Assembly (NCBI RefSeq): GCF_002161065.1
Contig: NZ_NFLV01000008.1
Location: forward strand, 62,001 to 126,000
DNA from: Eubacterium sp. An11
GTDB lineage: Bacteria > Bacillota > Clostridia > Lachnospirales > Lachnospiraceae
DNA: 64,000 nt
Reading direction: 5' to 3'
Below are positions 51,208 to 60,184 of this stretch, piece after piece. The first letter of the stretch is position 1; each line of letters begins with the position of its first letter. The position numbers and the translations under genes are program-made. The notes under the pieces were generated by a model. It ran no database searches, had not been told where the DNA came from, and saw only the letters and a program-made list of their open reading frames with translations.

Positions 51208-52944
51208 TTATGCCTCCTTCTTAAACTGAGTCTCATAGATTTCCCGGTAGATATCGCAGTCTGCCAGCAGGGACGCATGGGTTCCCATCCCTGCGATCTT
51301 TCCGTCATCCAGGACGATGATCTTGTCTGCATGCATCAGTGAGGACGCCCTCTGCGCCACGATAAATACCGTCGGTTTATGTTTCATTTCTTTAATCGCC
51401 TTTCTCAGCCGGGCATCTGTGGCATAATCCAGAGCCGACGCGCTGTCGTCCATGATGAGGATCGGCGACTTTTTAAGAAGGGCCCTTGCCAGCGTCAGTC
51501 TCTGTTTCTGTCCGCCGGATAAGTTCCTTCCCCCCTGCTCCACAACAGCGTCCAGTCTTCCCTCTTTGGTATCCACAAACTCTTTTGCCTGAGAGACGGC
51601 CAGCGCTTCCTCAATATCTTCCTCCCGGGCATCCGGTACACCGAACAAAAGATTGCTCCGGATGGTTCCCTCAAAAAGCTGGGCCTTCTGCGGCACCACA
51701 GACACCACCTTACGCAGTTCCCGGAAAGAATACTCCTGCACATTGTGCCCAAATAAGGAGACCGTTCCCGTCTCCGCATCATAAAATCTCGGAATCAGAT
51801 TGACCAGAGTCGACTTACCTGCACCGGTACCGCCGATGACGCCGATGGTCTCTCCGGACGCAGCTGTAAAAGAAATACCGCTGATGGCAGCCTCGCCGCC
51901 TTCGTTATATCGGAAAGACACATTGCGAAATTCCACCGCAGGAGCCTGCGCTCCGCCTTCCTGTCCGGCAGCAATCGTATCCCGGTCCCCTTCTTTCATC
52001 TCCGGCTCGATGGCGAAAATATCCTGCACCCGGTTCACGCTGGCAAGCGCCTTGGTGATCGTCACGATCAGATTGGCAAACTTAATCAGCTCCACAAGAA
52101 TCTGCGAAAGATAGTTATAAAGCGCGACCACCTCTCCCTGAGATAAAGATCCTTCATTGACCCGGACGGCTCCGGTCTGAATCAGTACGATGATCGCCAG
52201 ATTGATGATCACAAGGGTCAGCGGATTGGTCAGTCCGGAAATCATGCCGGCAAACTTCTGCAGTGCCGTCAGCCGGTCATTTCCCGCAAAAAAGGCCTCC
52301 TTCTCGCTCTCCTCCCGGTTAAACGCACGGATGACCCGAACGCCGGTAAGATTCTCCCTTGTTATATTCAAAATGTTATCAAGCGCCGCCTGTACTCTCT
52401 TATAGATGGGCTTTGTCACGCCCATGACTGTAAACACCACAAAGGACAGCAGCGGTATGGTAACCACAAAAATCAGCGCCGCCCGCACATCGATGGTAAA
52501 AGCCATGATCATGGCGCCGAACACAATAAACGGAGAACGCAGAAAAAGACGCAGAACCATGTTGATACCGTTCTGCACCTGATTGATGTCGCTGGTCATC
52601 CGGGTAATCAGCGTGGAACTGCCGATGTCATCCATCTCCCTGTATCCAAACGACAGGATGTGCGCAAACAGCCGGGAACGCATGGCCGTCGCCGCGCCCA
52701 CCGCCGACTTGGCCGCAAAATACTGGGCCGTAATGGAAAAAAGCAGGCCCACCAGAGCCAGAGCGAACAGCACCAGACACATCATAAAAATGTAATGTCT
52801 GCTCTCCCGGTAAATCCCCTGGTCAATGATCGACGCCACCACCAGAGGCACCAGAAGCTCCAGCATCGCCTCCAGCATTTTAAACAGCGGTGCCAGAACA
52901 CTTTCCTTCTTGTAATCCTTCATAAACTGAATAATCATTTTCAT
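51208..52944 (-). CDS. ABC exporter half-transporter, subunit with degenerate ATP site
   Basis: A 578-residue TMD-NBD fusion starting MKMIIQFMKDYKKES. Walker A is GGTGAGKSTL and the signature NLSGGQ is canonical, but Walker B ends ILIMDDSASALD with Asp in place of the catalytic Glu, and the H-loop reads IVAQRASS with Gln for His. Its own nucleotide site should therefore bind but not hydrolyse ATP, while its LSGGQ completes the active site of the partner. It is the first gene of the pair. Its substrate is unknown. Confidence 0.93.
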   Translation of the reverse strand: MKMIIQFMKDYKKESVLAPLFKMLEAMLELLVPLVVASIIDQGIYRESRHYIFMMCLVLFALALVGLLFSITAQYFAAKSAVGAATAMRSRLFAHILSFGYREMDDIGSSTLITRMTSDINQVQNGINMVLRLFLRSPFIVFGAMIMAFTIDVRAALIFVVTIPLLSFVVFTVMGVTKPIYKRVQAALDNILNITRENLTGVRVIRAFNREESEKEAFFAGNDRLTALQKFAGMISGLTNPLTLVIINLAIIVLIQTGAVRVNEGSLSQGEVVALYNYLSQILVELIKFANLIVTITKALASVNRVQDIFAIEPEMKEGDRDTIAAGQEGGAQAPAVEFRNVSFRYNEGGEAAISGISFTAASGETIGVIGGTGAGKSTLVNLIPRFYDAETGTVSLFGHNVQEYSFRELRKVVSVVPQKAQLFEGTIRSNLLFGVPDAREEDIEEALAVSQAKEFVDTKEGRLDAVVEQGGRNLSGGQKQRLTLARALLKKSPILIMDDSASALDYATDARLRKAIKEMKHKPTVFIVAQRASSLMHADKIIVLDDGKIAGMGTHASLLADCDIYREIYETQFKKEA

Positions 52945-53116
52945 ACAAGTACTTCCTTTTCCTGACAGTTTTCTTTTCCGGGTTATAGTCTACCATTTTT
53001 TCCGTCGCTTTAAAAGGTAAAAATCAGTTTTTCTTTGCGGATCACACGCCGGTCCCCGCCTTTTTTCAGCGTCCGGCCGCCGGACACCACCGGCAATGGC
53101 CGCTCCCCCGCCGCCC

Positions 53117-53146
53117 TTGCAACTTGCAAAGCAGATGGACTATAAT
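53117..53146 (+). promoter_or_regulatory. Promoter of the second two-component operon
   Basis: TTGCAA at 53117-53122 and a perfect TATAAT at 53141-53146 are spaced 18 bp, about 55 bases before the start codon. Confidence 0.6.
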
Positions 53147-53200
53147 AATGGCATTGTGACAAAGTATTTTAGAATTGATTTACCGGGGAGGAAATAAAAT

Positions 53201-53950
53201 ATGCAACATATTCTGCTTCTGGAAGACGACAAAAGCCTCATAGACGGACTGGAATACAGCCTGAAAAAGAAAGAGTTTACTGTGGATACCGCCAGAACTG
53301 TGGGCGAAGCGAGAAAGCTGCTGGCCAGCAATTCTTATGATCTGCTGCTTCTGGATGTGACTTTGCCCGACGGCAGCGGCTTTACCCTCTGCGAAGAAGT
53401 GCGCAAAACCGGCAGCACTGTGCCGATCATCTTCCTGACTGCTGCCGATGAAGAAGTTCATATCATCCGGGGTCTGGACAGCGGCGGAGACGACTACATC
53501 ACAAAACCATTCCGCCTGGGCGAATTATTCTCCAGGATCCACGCGCTGCTTCGAAGGAGTGCCATGGGCGCTCACGGCAGCCATGCCGAAGCGGATCAGG
53601 CGCCGGATATCCCGGCCCGGGAGGCCGCATCCGAAACGCCGGCGCTGTCCTCCGGCGACGTGCGCATTGACCTGCTGGCCAGCCGGGCGTATCTCAGGGG
53701 AACTCCGCTGGACCTTACCGCCGCCGAGTACCGTCTGCTCTGTCTGCTGGTGCGCAACGCCGGGCTGGTGGTTACCCGCAGCATGATCCTTGACGAGCTC
53801 TGGGACGGCGCGGGACATTTTGTGGATGATAACACCCTCTCCGTATACATCCGCCGTCTGCGGGAAAAAATCGAAACCAACCCTTCCCGGCCGGAGCTTC
53901 TCGTGACTGTCCGTGGATTTGGATACCGGTGGAATGAGGTGAGATCATGA
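53201..53950 (+). CDS. OmpR-family response regulator
   Basis: A 249-residue regulator. The receiver has the acidic pair in LLLEDDKSL, the phospho-acceptor D52 in LLLLDVTLPDGSG, T80 and the Lys in ITKPFRLGEL. An unusually long linker of about 35 residues (GAHGSHAEADQAPDIPAREA) precedes the winged helix LDLTAAEYRLLCLLVRNAG, ending TVRGFGYRW. It overlaps the kinase gene by 4 bases (ATGA). It belongs to the BceR/VraR-like set paired with FtsX-type ABC transporters. Confidence 0.94.
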   Translation: MQHILLLEDDKSLIDGLEYSLKKKEFTVDTARTVGEARKLLASNSYDLLLLDVTLPDGSGFTLCEEVRKTGSTVPIIFLTAADEEVHIIRGLDSGGDDYITKPFRLGELFSRIHALLRRSAMGAHGSHAEADQAPDIPAREAASETPALSSGDVRIDLLASRAYLRGTPLDLTAAEYRLLCLLVRNAGLVVTRSMILDELWDGAGHFVDDNTLSVYIRRLREKIETNPSRPELLVTVRGFGYRWNEVRS

Positions 53951-55158
53951 CTGTTTTCCGTGAAAAACAACAGAGGACTCTTCTCTTTACCATTCTTATC
54001 CTATTTGTCCTGCAGCTTGTCACGGTCTTCATCCTCCAACAGCTGCAGGGGCAGTGGATGAGCCGGAAGATGCTTGCCCACGACAACGCAGTGGTCACTG
54101 TTCTTCTTCATGAGCGGGTTCCGGCAGACATCTGTGCCCGTGCGATCACCGGGGATGAAATGTCCCCGGCAGGAGATGCACTTCTCGACAAACTGGGACT
54201 TCCCGCAGAAAAACTACCGCACTCCCCTTTGGATACCGCCTTCCCTCTCTCCGCTTTTCTTTTTGGAGGATTGATTTTTGCCGCTGTTTTCTTTTTTCTC
54301 CGGAAACGGGAATCCCTCTGTCAGGAAGCGGCCCGGACTGTCACCCGCTTCACCGGCGGAGATTTTTCCCGCCTGCTCCCGCAGTCTGAAAACGGGGAAA
54401 TTTATCATCTTTTTGATAAAATCAACACCATGGCCACCGCCCTGCAGTCCGGTCAGGAGACGGAAAGACAGCAAAAACGTTTCCTGAAAAATACCATCTC
54501 CGATATTTCCCATCAGCTGAAAACCCCTCTGGCCGCGCTTTCCATGTACCATGAGATCATGAGAGAGGAACCGGACAATGCGGAGACGATCCGGACATTT
54601 TCTGAAAAATCCACCGAGGCGGCTGCACGCATGGAACATCTCATAAAAACGCTTTTGAAACTCACCCGTCTGGACGCCGGCGGCATAGAGTTTCACAAAG
54701 ACTTTTATCCCGCCGGGACTGTCGTCCGGGAATCCATCGAAGCTCTGACCACCAGAGCTGTCCGGGAACAAAAAAGGCTTTTGCTCCGGGGAGATGAACA
54801 AATATCCCTTTACTGTGACAAAGACTGGACCAGAGAAGCCATAGAAAATATTGTAAAAAATGCTCTGGACCACACGGATCCCCACGGACAGATCCACATT
54901 TCCTGGGAACGCTCACCTGCCATGACCCGTCTCACTGTCACCGATGACGGCACAGGAATCCGCGAAGAAGATATTCATCATATTTTCAAGCGTTTTTACC
55001 GAAGTCCGGATTCCACCGACACCCAGGGCGTCGGCCTGGGACTTCCCCTGGCCAAATCCATCATAGATGGACAGGGCGGCTTCCTCACCGTGGAGAGTCA
55101 GAAAGGAACCGGCACCTCCTTCGTCCTCTCCTTTCCGTCAAAGCTTACAAAACTGTAA
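53947..55158 (+). CDS. Membrane sensor histidine kinase
   Basis: A 403-residue kinase: TM1 at about 11-31, TM2 at about 102-118 with a short extracellular loop, a HAMP-like linker, H189 in ISDISHQLKTPLAAL, N box WTREAIENIVKNALDH, G1 VTDDGTGI and G2 GVGLGLPLAKSI. With only about 70 extracellular residues, sensing may depend on the partner transporter, as in Bce-type modules. Transcription probably continues into the ABC genes or restarts at 55194. Confidence 0.94.
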   Translation: MTVFREKQQRTLLFTILILFVLQLVTVFILQQLQGQWMSRKMLAHDNAVVTVLLHERVPADICARAITGDEMSPAGDALLDKLGLPAEKLPHSPLDTAFPLSAFLFGGLIFAAVFFFLRKRESLCQEAARTVTRFTGGDFSRLLPQSENGEIYHLFDKINTMATALQSGQETERQQKRFLKNTISDISHQLKTPLAALSMYHEIMREEPDNAETIRTFSEKSTEAAARMEHLIKTLLKLTRLDAGGIEFHKDFYPAGTVVRESIEALTTRAVREQKRLLLRGDEQISLYCDKDWTREAIENIVKNALDHTDPHGQIHISWERSPAMTRLTVTDDGTGIREEDIHHIFKRFYRSPDSTDTQGVGLGLPLAKSIIDGQGGFLTVESQKGTGTSFVLSFPSKLTKL

Positions 55159-55199
55159 GACCGGATTCACCGGTCTGTAAGCTGCCTCTGACATAATAT
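55153..55199 (+). promoter_or_regulatory. Candidate regulator-controlled promoter for the ABC transporter genes
   Basis: CTGTAAG occurs at 55153-55159 and 55175-55181, 22 bp apart, upstream of TAATAT at 55194-55199 that has no clear -35. AGACCGG/CCGGTCT forms a small stem between the repeats. The first copy includes the kinase stop codon, which weakens the case. Confidence 0.4.
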
Positions 55200-55295
55200 A
55201 CTTGTCCGGGCAGGATGGAAAATACCGGTCCGCACCGGAAAAGCTCTGCAAAAAACCATTTCCATCATTTCACAGCCGGACAGGGAGGTATATAT

Positions 55296-55991
55296 ATGGA
55301 TATATTAAAAGTAGAACATCTGACCAAAATTTACGGTTCCGGAGAAAATGCGGTGAAGGCGCTGGATGACGTCTCCTTCACGGTATCCCGGGGAGAATTC
55401 GCCGCCATCGTGGGAGAATCCGGTTCCGGAAAAAGCACCCTGTTAAACTGTATCGGCGCCCTGGATCAACCTTCCGGAGGAAAAGTGTATCTGAACAACA
55501 CGGATATTTTTGCCATGTCCGAGAAAAAGCGGACTATTTTCCGCCGTCGCAACATTGGATTCGTCTTCCAGTCTTTTCATCTGGTGCCGGAGCTCACCGT
55601 GGAACAAAATATCATCTTTCCCCTGCTTCTCGATTATCAGAAACCGGATCAGGCGGCGGTGGACGAAATCCTCGACGTTCTGGGGCTCACCAAACGCCGC
55701 CACCACCTGCCGGGACAGCTTTCCGGCGGACAGCAGCAGCGGACAGCCATCGGCCGGGCGCTGATCACCAGACCCATGCTGATTTTGGCCGATGAGCCCA
55801 CCGGGAACCTTGACTCGCAAAACAGCCGGGATGTGGTGGAGCTTCTTACAACTGCTTCCCGTAAATATCATCAGACTATTTTGATGATCACCCACAATAT
55901 CAATCTGACCTCCGCCGCTGACCGGGTACTGCGCGTCAGCGACGGCAGATTAACGGATCTGGGAGGGACATGCAATGAAAAGTTATCTTAG
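55296..55991 (+). CDS. ABC transporter ATP-binding protein (MacB/LolD/BceA type)
   Basis: A 231-residue ATPase: KVEHLTKIYGSGENAVKALDDV, Walker A GESGSGKSTL, Q-loop GFVFQSFHL, signature LSGGQQQRTAIGRAL, Walker B MLILADEPTGNLDS and H-loop MITHNINL. The LADEPTGNLD form is specific to the MacB-like, FtsX-partnered group. ATG 55296 is fixed by GGGAGG 8 bases upstream; the longer frame from 55215 is rejected. It overlaps the permease gene by 17 bases. Confidence 0.95.
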   Translation: MDILKVEHLTKIYGSGENAVKALDDVSFTVSRGEFAAIVGESGSGKSTLLNCIGALDQPSGGKVYLNNTDIFAMSEKKRTIFRRRNIGFVFQSFHLVPELTVEQNIIFPLLLDYQKPDQAAVDEILDVLGLTKRRHHLPGQLSGGQQQRTAIGRALITRPMLILADEPTGNLDSQNSRDVVELLTTASRKYHQTILMITHNINLTSAADRVLRVSDGRLTDLGGTCNEKLS

Positions 55992-58392
55992 CCTCATTCC
56001 CATCTCCGCAAAAGTCCACCGGCGTCAGAACAGAATGACTCTTTTGTGCATCATCCTCGCCGTTTTTCTGGTGAGCACCATTTTCAGCATGGCGGATATG
56101 GAACTTCGCAGTCAGAAAATCCGTGCCATCCAAAATAACGGCAACTGGCATCTGGCCATTCAGAATATCAGCCGGGAGGACGCTGACATCATTGCCAGGA
56201 GACCAGACGTAGCCGCTTCTTCCTGGTACGATGTGATGAACTACCGTCTGAAAGAAGATTACTCACTAAACGGCTCTAAAGTCGCTATCTGCGGCGTGGA
56301 AGACAAGCTGGTGACTGACATCATGAACAATCTGGAAGAAGGGGAATTTCCGTATGAGAAGAATCAGGTACTCCTGACCCAGAATGCCAAAGACATCCTG
56401 GGCGTGGACATCGGAAGCACGGTTACCCTTACCATTCCTTCCGGCGAGGCCATGACTTTCACAGTCTCCGGTTTCGGCATGGACACAGTGCTCACCTCCA
56501 AAGTAGACGCCGTCGCTGTATTTATGTCATTGGAAACCTACCGGGAACTATTCTCAGCCGTCAATGATACCGCCATGACCGATGCTGATATGACCTACTA
56601 CGTACAGTTCAGGGAAAACTGCAACATGCGCCGGTCCATTGACAATATAATAGAAGAATTTCATTTAAGCAAAGATGATGTGGGAGAAAACACAGCCCTC
56701 CTGGGGGTTCTCGGATACAGCAGCGACTCTTATATGACAGGCCTTTACGCGGCAGCTGTCGTGCTGTTCCTGTTTGTGCTGGCCGCCGGCGTCCTGATGA
56801 TCGCCAGCAGTTTAAACAGCAGCGTCGCCAGGCGCACCGAATTCTTCGGTATGCTGCGCTGTCTGGGAGCAGAACCCAGACAGATCATGCGTTTTGTCCG
56901 TCTGGAAGCTCTTTACTGGTGCAAAACCGCCATTCCGGCCGGTGTCGTTCTCGGTCTGGCCGTGACATGGATCCTGTGCGCCATGCTCCGGTTCTTAAGT
57001 CCTGGCATGTTTGCCGAACTGCCGGTTTTCGGCGTCAGCGCTACCGGAATCGCCGCCGGGGCGGTGACCGGAATCCTCACAGTATTCCTGGCCGCCGGTT
57101 CCCCGGCCAAAAAGGCATCCCGGGTATCTCCGCTGACCGCAGTTTCCGGCAACGCTGCCAGACAGCCGAAAATCCGCCGGGCCGCCAATACCCGCTTCCT
57201 GAAAATCCACACAGCACTGGGCTTTCACCATGCCAGACAAAACAAAAAGAACCTTCTGCTCATGACCGGTTCCTTTGCCATCAGTATTGTCTTATTCCTG
57301 GGATTCTCCGTCTTCGTGACTTTCATGCATCATGCCCTGAATCCTCTGCAGCCTTACACACCGGATCTCTCTGTGGCCGCAGCAGACAACAGCTGCACCA
57401 TCAGCAGAAATCTGGCAGAGGAAATTCAGCACATGGACGGCGTCGCCCGGGTTTACGGCCGCGGATTTGCCGACATCCCCGCTGAATATCACGGAAAAAA
57501 TGTAACCATCACCCTGATCTCCTACGAAGCAAACCAGTTTGGATGGGCAGAACAAAAAGGCTGGACTGCCGGAGGGCAAAGCCTGCAAAAAGTTACCGGC
57601 GAAGAAAACTCGCAGAAAGTTGCCGGTAAAGAAAGCCGGCAGAACGTTACTGGCAACGGAAATTATGTGCTGGCCGGATACAATGCCGCCCGTCCTCTCA
57701 AGACAGGAGACCAGATTGTCACCTCCGCCGGCACACTGACTGTGGCGGACACCCTCTACCAATGTCCGTTTGATCTTGCCGGCAGCGACTGGATCCTCAT
57801 CTGCTCCGAAGACACATTCACGGCCATCACTGAAAAAAATGCTTACACGATCATCGATATCCAGCTGACTTCTGATGCCACCGACGCAGATGTCAATGCC
57901 ATCCGGCAATTCAGCAAGGATTCCCTGGGCGATCAACTGGCGTTTTCCGACCAGAGACTCAGCAACCAGGAGACCGCAGGAGCCTTTTACTCCTTCGCCC
58001 TCTTCGTCTATGGTTTTCTGGCCATCATCGCTATGATCGCCGCCTTTAACATTATCAACAGTATCTCCATGAGCGTCTCCGCCCGCATCAAGCAGTACGG
58101 CGCCATGCGGGCCGTGGGTATCGAGATCCGTCAGCTCATCGGAATGATCGGCGCGGAAACCTCCGTCTATGCCATATCCGGCATACTTTGCGGCAGCCTC
58201 ATCGGGCTTCCCCTTCATTATTATCTCTGGCAGATGCTCATTTACGATCGCTGGAACGAAAGCTGGCAGTTCCCACTGGAAGCCTACGCGGTCATCCTGC
58301 TGGTAACAGTACTTTCCTGTGCAGCGGCCGTCTTCGGACCGGCAAAACGAATCCGGGAAACTTCCATTGTTGAGGTAATTTCTCATCAATAA
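55975..58392 (+). CDS. FtsX-like ABC transporter permease
   Basis: An 805-residue protein of the MacB/YknZ architecture: one helix at about 20-40, a large extracellular domain, then FtsX domains around 255-380 (SLNSSVARRTEFFGMLRCLGAE) and at the C-terminus (NSISMSVSARIKQYGAMRAVGIE). Further helices near 430 give about ten in total. A short internal tandem repeat (QKVTGEENS, QKVAGKESR, QNVTGNGN) lies at about 540-562. Transporters of this type act in peptide antibiotic resistance, and the two-component system upstream fits that use. Confidence 0.92.
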   Translation: MKSYLSLIPISAKVHRRQNRMTLLCIILAVFLVSTIFSMADMELRSQKIRAIQNNGNWHLAIQNISREDADIIARRPDVAASSWYDVMNYRLKEDYSLNGSKVAICGVEDKLVTDIMNNLEEGEFPYEKNQVLLTQNAKDILGVDIGSTVTLTIPSGEAMTFTVSGFGMDTVLTSKVDAVAVFMSLETYRELFSAVNDTAMTDADMTYYVQFRENCNMRRSIDNIIEEFHLSKDDVGENTALLGVLGYSSDSYMTGLYAAAVVLFLFVLAAGVLMIASSLNSSVARRTEFFGMLRCLGAEPRQIMRFVRLEALYWCKTAIPAGVVLGLAVTWILCAMLRFLSPGMFAELPVFGVSATGIAAGAVTGILTVFLAAGSPAKKASRVSPLTAVSGNAARQPKIRRAANTRFLKIHTALGFHHARQNKKNLLLMTGSFAISIVLFLGFSVFVTFMHHALNPLQPYTPDLSVAAADNSCTISRNLAEEIQHMDGVARVYGRGFADIPAEYHGKNVTITLISYEANQFGWAEQKGWTAGGQSLQKVTGEENSQKVAGKESRQNVTGNGNYVLAGYNAARPLKTGDQIVTSAGTLTVADTLYQCPFDLAGSDWILICSEDTFTAITEKNAYTIIDIQLTSDATDADVNAIRQFSKDSLGDQLAFSDQRLSNQETAGAFYSFALFVYGFLAIIAMIAAFNIINSISMSVSARIKQYGAMRAVGIEIRQLIGMIGAETSVYAISGILCGSLIGLPLHYYLWQMLIYDRWNESWQFPLEAYAVILLVTVLSCAAAVFGPAKRIRETSIVEVISHQ

Positions 58393-58417
58393 AATATTCT
58401 TTACGGACATGGAAACA

Positions 58418-58438
58418 GCCCCCATAAAACATGGGGGC
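58418..58438. terminator. Hairpin after the permease gene
   Basis: GCCCCCAT pairs with ATGGGGGC around a 5-base loop. No clear T run follows, so it may be a weak terminator or a 3'-end stabiliser. Confidence 0.5.
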
Positions 58439-58533
58439 AGCTTCAACCACATAATCTCTAAACTAAAAAAGGATAAAATATGAACACTCATAATTTCTGA
58501 CTGGATCAAAAATTAATGATGAGTATCTGAAAA

Positions 58534-58671
58534 TTAATGACAATGCCCTCCGCAATGCTTACAGTCCCCACCACACTGAAGGGACTTTCCACTGCGCTTA
58601 TCGCGAACCATACTTCTGACTGCCAGTCCCACGATACCTAAAAGTACTACGCCTGCAATTACTGTACCCAT
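58534..58671 (-). CDS. FeoB-associated Cys-rich membrane protein
   Basis: A 45-residue peptide. It has one N-terminal membrane helix (GTVIAGVVLLGIVGLAVRSM), a basic stretch (RDKRSGKS) and the metal-binding tail CGGDCKHCGGHCH. This is the family usually encoded at the end of feoAB operons for ferrous iron uptake. GAAAGGAG 8 bases before the ATG supports translation. No feoA or feoB lies in the window, so it is a stand-alone copy. The palindrome at 58751 overlaps its promoter, implying metal-dependent repression. Confidence 0.9.
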   Translation of the reverse strand: MGTVIAGVVLLGIVGLAVRSMVRDKRSGKSLQCGGDCKHCGGHCH

Positions 58672-58750
58672 GACAATCTCCTTTCCGGCTGCTTCTTTCT
58701 TGTCTCCAAACAGCAGCTGCGTCTGTCATCACTTGCTGTCTGTTTCTGAC

Positions 58751-58782
58751 GTTAGTATATACTAACATTCATTAGAAGTCAA
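58751..58782 (-). promoter_or_regulatory. Promoter with DtxR-type palindromic operator
   Basis: On the minus strand TTGACT (58782-58777) and TATACT (58759-58754) are spaced 17 bp. The perfect 16-bp palindrome GTTAGTATATACTAAC (58751-58766) contains the -10. TTAG/CTAA arms are typical of DtxR-family iron or manganese boxes. Confidence 0.8.
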
Positions 58783-58825
58783 GAACTTTTTTCGTTTCCC
58801 GGCATTTTTGTTTTCCCTGCGGGAA

Positions 58826-58854
58826 TTGAATTATTCATCCTTTTATGATATAGT
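58826..58854 (+). promoter_or_regulatory. Promoter of the DtxR-family gene
   Basis: TTGAAT at 58826-58831 and TATAGT at 58849-58854 are spaced 17 bp, 42 bases before the start. Confidence 0.75.
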
Positions 58855-58896
58855 AAACAAAATGTCCAGCTAAGAAAGTATATTGAGGTGATAACA

Positions 58897-59274
58897 TTGA
58901 GAGAAAAAAGCAACGAATCTGCTGAGATGTATCTGGAGACCATTTTAATTCTGAGTGAAAGACTCCCTGTAGTTCGTTCCGTGGATGTGGCCAACGAACT
59001 GGATTTCAAGAAGTCCAGCGTGAGCATCGCCATGAAGAATCTGCGGGAGAAAAAGCAGATCACCATGACCGACGCCGGTTATATTTATCTGACTGATGAA
59101 GGACGGGCCATTGCCGAGATGATCTATGAACGTCACAAAGTGATCGCCAAAGTTCTGGAATCCCTCGGCGTCCCAAAGGATATCGCCAATAATGACGCCT
59201 GCCGCATTGAACATGTCATCAGCCAGGAAAGCTTCGAGGCCATCAAAAAGCATATCCATAAATTTTCTCATTAA
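58897..59274 (+). CDS. DtxR/MntR-family metal-dependent repressor, short form
   Basis: A 125-residue regulator: winged helix ESAEMYLETILILSERLPVVRSVDVANELDFKKSSVS, wing MTDAGYIYLTDEGR, and a dimerisation/metal domain with ERHKVIAKVLESLGV, CRIEHVISQESFEAI. Metal ligands fit Glu/His positions ERHK, CRIEH and ISQE. There is no SH3 domain, as in MntR. TTG 58897 is chosen because GAGGTG is 6 bases upstream; GTG 58888 would overlap that site. The divergent palindrome at 58751 is the obvious target. Confidence 0.92.
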   Translation: MREKSNESAEMYLETILILSERLPVVRSVDVANELDFKKSSVSIAMKNLREKKQITMTDAGYIYLTDEGRAIAEMIYERHKVIAKVLESLGVPKDIANNDACRIEHVISQESFEAIKKHIHKFSH

Positions 59275-59345
59275 TCTTTACGGTAAATTTTCTCATTTTA
59301 CAAATGATTTTATGAATCGTAATCCAATGAAATATTTGCAAAACA

Positions 59346-59401
59346 AAAAGGAATGTACGGCATATCTCCTCACACTGGAGACATCCGATACATTCCTTTT
59401 T
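59346..59401. terminator. Bidirectional terminator between DtxR and 3D-domain genes
   Basis: AAAAAGGAATGTA pairs with TACATTCCTTTTT; the stem continues inward with ATCTCC/GGAGA. Confidence 0.88.
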
Positions 59402-59419
59402 CTGCATTTCTTTTTTGTT

Positions 59420-60124
59420 TTAAATATAAACTTTGATTTTCTGATATTTTACTCCGTGGGCCATGGCCTTTCCATGACTGGCATAGTACACATCAATCTT
59501 TCTTCCCTTGATGGCTCCGCCGGTATCTTCCGCCACATATGTCTCATCGCCAATCTTTACCTTGGTTCCCAGAGGAATGAGATTCTTGTCCACGGCGATG
59601 GTGCGGTTCTCACGAGGTCTCGTGCCGCTGGCTGTAGCAGCTCCTGCCCACTGTCCCGCACAGCTTGCACAGTTACAATAACCGGTGGTCTTCACCCACA
59701 TGGTCACGTAATTCTTCACTGTGACCACACACTGTGCTTTGATGTTTGTTCCGGAAATCGTGGCAGTGATGACGGTTTTCCCTTTATCCCTGGCGGTGAC
59801 CATGCCACGCTTATCGACGGTCGCCACCCGCTTCTTACTGGACTTCCAGACAATCTTCTTCGTGGAAGAATTCCTGATCTTCGCGCGAAGCTTCAGCTTA
59901 TCATCTCTTTCCAGAGATTTTTTTGATTTATTTAATTTTATCGTTGGTGTTGGTGCCGGCGCTTCCGCTGCCTCTGGTGCCTGCGTCTGTGGTGCCTGTG
60001 TCTGCGCTGTTTCCTGTGGATTGTATGGAGCCTCCGCCGCGGATACCCTCTGCGGTGCGAGACAGGCAAGGCCCATCATTGCCATCACTGACAGCAGGCC
60101 CAGTCTTTTTTTCACACAATTCAT
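59420..60124 (-). CDS. Secreted protein with bacterial Ig-like and 3D (lytic) domains
   Basis: A 234-residue exported protein. A signal peptide (KKRLGLLSVMAMMGLACLAP ending at VSA-AEA) is followed by a Gln/Pro/Ala linker, a BIG2 domain (KLNKSKKSLERDDKLKLRA to TISGTNIKAQCVVTV) and a 3D domain with the three conserved aspartates in IAVDKNLIP, AEDTGGAIKG and IDVYYASH. The 3D domain resembles MltA/Rpf lytic barrels, so it probably cleaves peptidoglycan glycan strands. ATG 60124 has AGGAGG 8 bases upstream. Its promoter carries a WalR-type box. Confidence 0.93.
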   Translation of the reverse strand: MNCVKKRLGLLSVMAMMGLACLAPQRVSAAEAPYNPQETAQTQAPQTQAPEAAEAPAPTPTIKLNKSKKSLERDDKLKLRAKIRNSSTKKIVWKSSKKRVATVDKRGMVTARDKGKTVITATISGTNIKAQCVVTVKNYVTMWVKTTGYCNCASCAGQWAGAATASGTRPRENRTIAVDKNLIPLGTKVKIGDETYVAEDTGGAIKGRKIDVYYASHGKAMAHGVKYQKIKVYI

Positions 60125-60184
60125 AATACAACCTCCTGCATAAAATATTACATACTTGTTACTTATTTTCATGCTTCAATGGAG

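Noticed and set aside
53525-53970. Minus-strand frames over the second response regulator
   Set aside because: They are shadows of a GC-rich gene with clear receiver and winged-helix motifs on the plus strand.
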